DNA of 5,391 bases. Source: Sulfurovum sp. (lineage in GTDB: Bacteria; Campylobacterota; Campylobacteria; Campylobacterales; Sulfurovaceae). Positions 5,077 through 5,391 of the stretch are shown here, one piece after another (the first letter of the stretch is position 1; every line of letters begins with the position of its first letter). A program made the translations under genes and the position numbers. A model generated the notes under the pieces. That model was given only the letters and a program-made list of their open reading frames with translations, ran no database searches and was not told the origin of the DNA. The stretch is from assembly GCA_015661795.1 (NCBI GenBank), contig DQVJ01000141.1, positions 1-5,391 on the forward strand. The letters are read 5' to 3'.

Positions 5077-5391
5077 TTAACGTCCTAAATATATCCTACG
5101 TAAATCATCTTTTGCAAAAGGCATATATGTATGTCTGGTGATGACCACTTTTGTTTTAAAATTTGACCATTTATAGATGACCGGTACATCTTTGGGATCT
5201 ATATGAATACACCCATGAGACATCCAATCTACACTTCCTTTATGCAAAGCATGACCTCTGTAAGTAAATTTCATCATGTAATCCATATTATTTACACCAG
5301 ATTCATCTGGAAAAGCAGTTGACATATGATAACGTTTTTTTTGGATAATGGAAAAGACACCTGAAGGACTTCTAAATTCTGGAGCACCTGA
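5077..5391 (-). CDS. YkuD-family L,D-transpeptidase, C-terminal part; N-terminus beyond the window
   Basis: The frame is open at the right edge and ends in TAA at 5077-5079, giving 104 visible residues. The internal ATG at 5323-5325 is not the start, because conserved sequence continues upstream: EFRSPSGVFSI (visible residues 5-15) is the usual YkuD phrase. MDYMMKFTYRGHALHKG (36-52) and MSHGCIHID (57-65) follow, with Cys61 (codon 5209-5211) as the nucleophile and His47 or His50 as the likely catalytic base. Such enzymes act on peptidoglycan peptides in the periplasm, forming 3-3 crosslinks, attaching proteins or trimming tetrapeptides. A signal peptide would be expected in the missing part. 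The residue two after the catalytic Cys is His, where many members have Arg. The C-terminal end lies about 40 residues after the Cys, as in single-domain members. The exact reaction cannot be told from this fragment. Confidence 0.9.
   Translation of the reverse strand, partial: SGAPEFRSPSGVFSIIQKKRYHMSTAFPDESGVNNMDYMMKFTYRGHALHKGSVDWMSHGCIHIDPKDVPVIYKWSNFKTKVVITRHTYMPFAKDDLRRIYLGR

Noticed and set aside
5077..5325. Treating the ATG at 5323-5325 as the start of the transpeptidase gene.
   Set aside because: The frame continues to the window edge and its upstream codons encode the conserved EFRSPSGVFSI phrase, so the true start is outside the window.

Overview
The window is AT-rich DNA with compact gene spacing, and its protein families suggest a member of the Campylobacterota, probably a free-living Sulfurimonas/Sulfurovum-like bacterium. 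The signs are the ProA active-site variant, a single-domain bacteriohemerythrin, a SlyD-like PPIase with a short Cys/His tail, and promoters built on an extended -10 element with little -35. This taxonomic call is inferred from family resemblance; no database search was possible. There are seven protein-coding genes, two of them cut by the window edges. I see no rRNA, tRNA, CRISPR array or insertion sequence.

Minus-strand block (1-2409). Reading leftward, proA (gamma-glutamyl phosphate reductase) is followed after 63 bp by a SlyD-type FKBP prolyl isomerase. After a 190-bp spacer with an 18-bp perfect palindrome and a hairpin comes the start of a membrane-anchored Mrr-like endonuclease gene that runs off the left edge. 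The nuclease gene lacks an obvious ribosome-binding site and has a TATAAT box placed so that its mRNA could begin at the start codon.

Divergent spacer (2410-2601). This 192-bp, extremely AT-rich region separates proA from the rightward genes. It holds candidate extended -10 promoters for both directions and two copies of an imperfect ~30-bp direct repeat.

Plus-strand block (2602-5057). A soluble PAS-coiled coil-GGDEF diguanylate cyclase without the usual I-site arginine is followed by proC (pyrroline-5-carboxylate reductase) and then a bacteriohemerythrin with all seven di-iron ligands. proC and the hemerythrin gene each have their own candidate promoter, and the proC promoter is overlaid by an inverted repeat. 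At the right edge a convergent minus-strand gene encodes the C-terminal part of a YkuD-type L,D-transpeptidase, 19 bp from the hemerythrin stop.

Functionally, proA and proC supply the second and last steps of proline synthesis from glutamate (proB is not in the window). The cyclase would make c-di-GMP in response to whatever its PAS domain senses, and the hemerythrin is an oxygen-binding protein. The neighbours do not form one obvious pathway. I found no convincing new multi-gene system; the most interesting points are the possibly leaderless, membrane-tethered nuclease gene and several unexplained symmetric or repeated elements in the intergenic regions.
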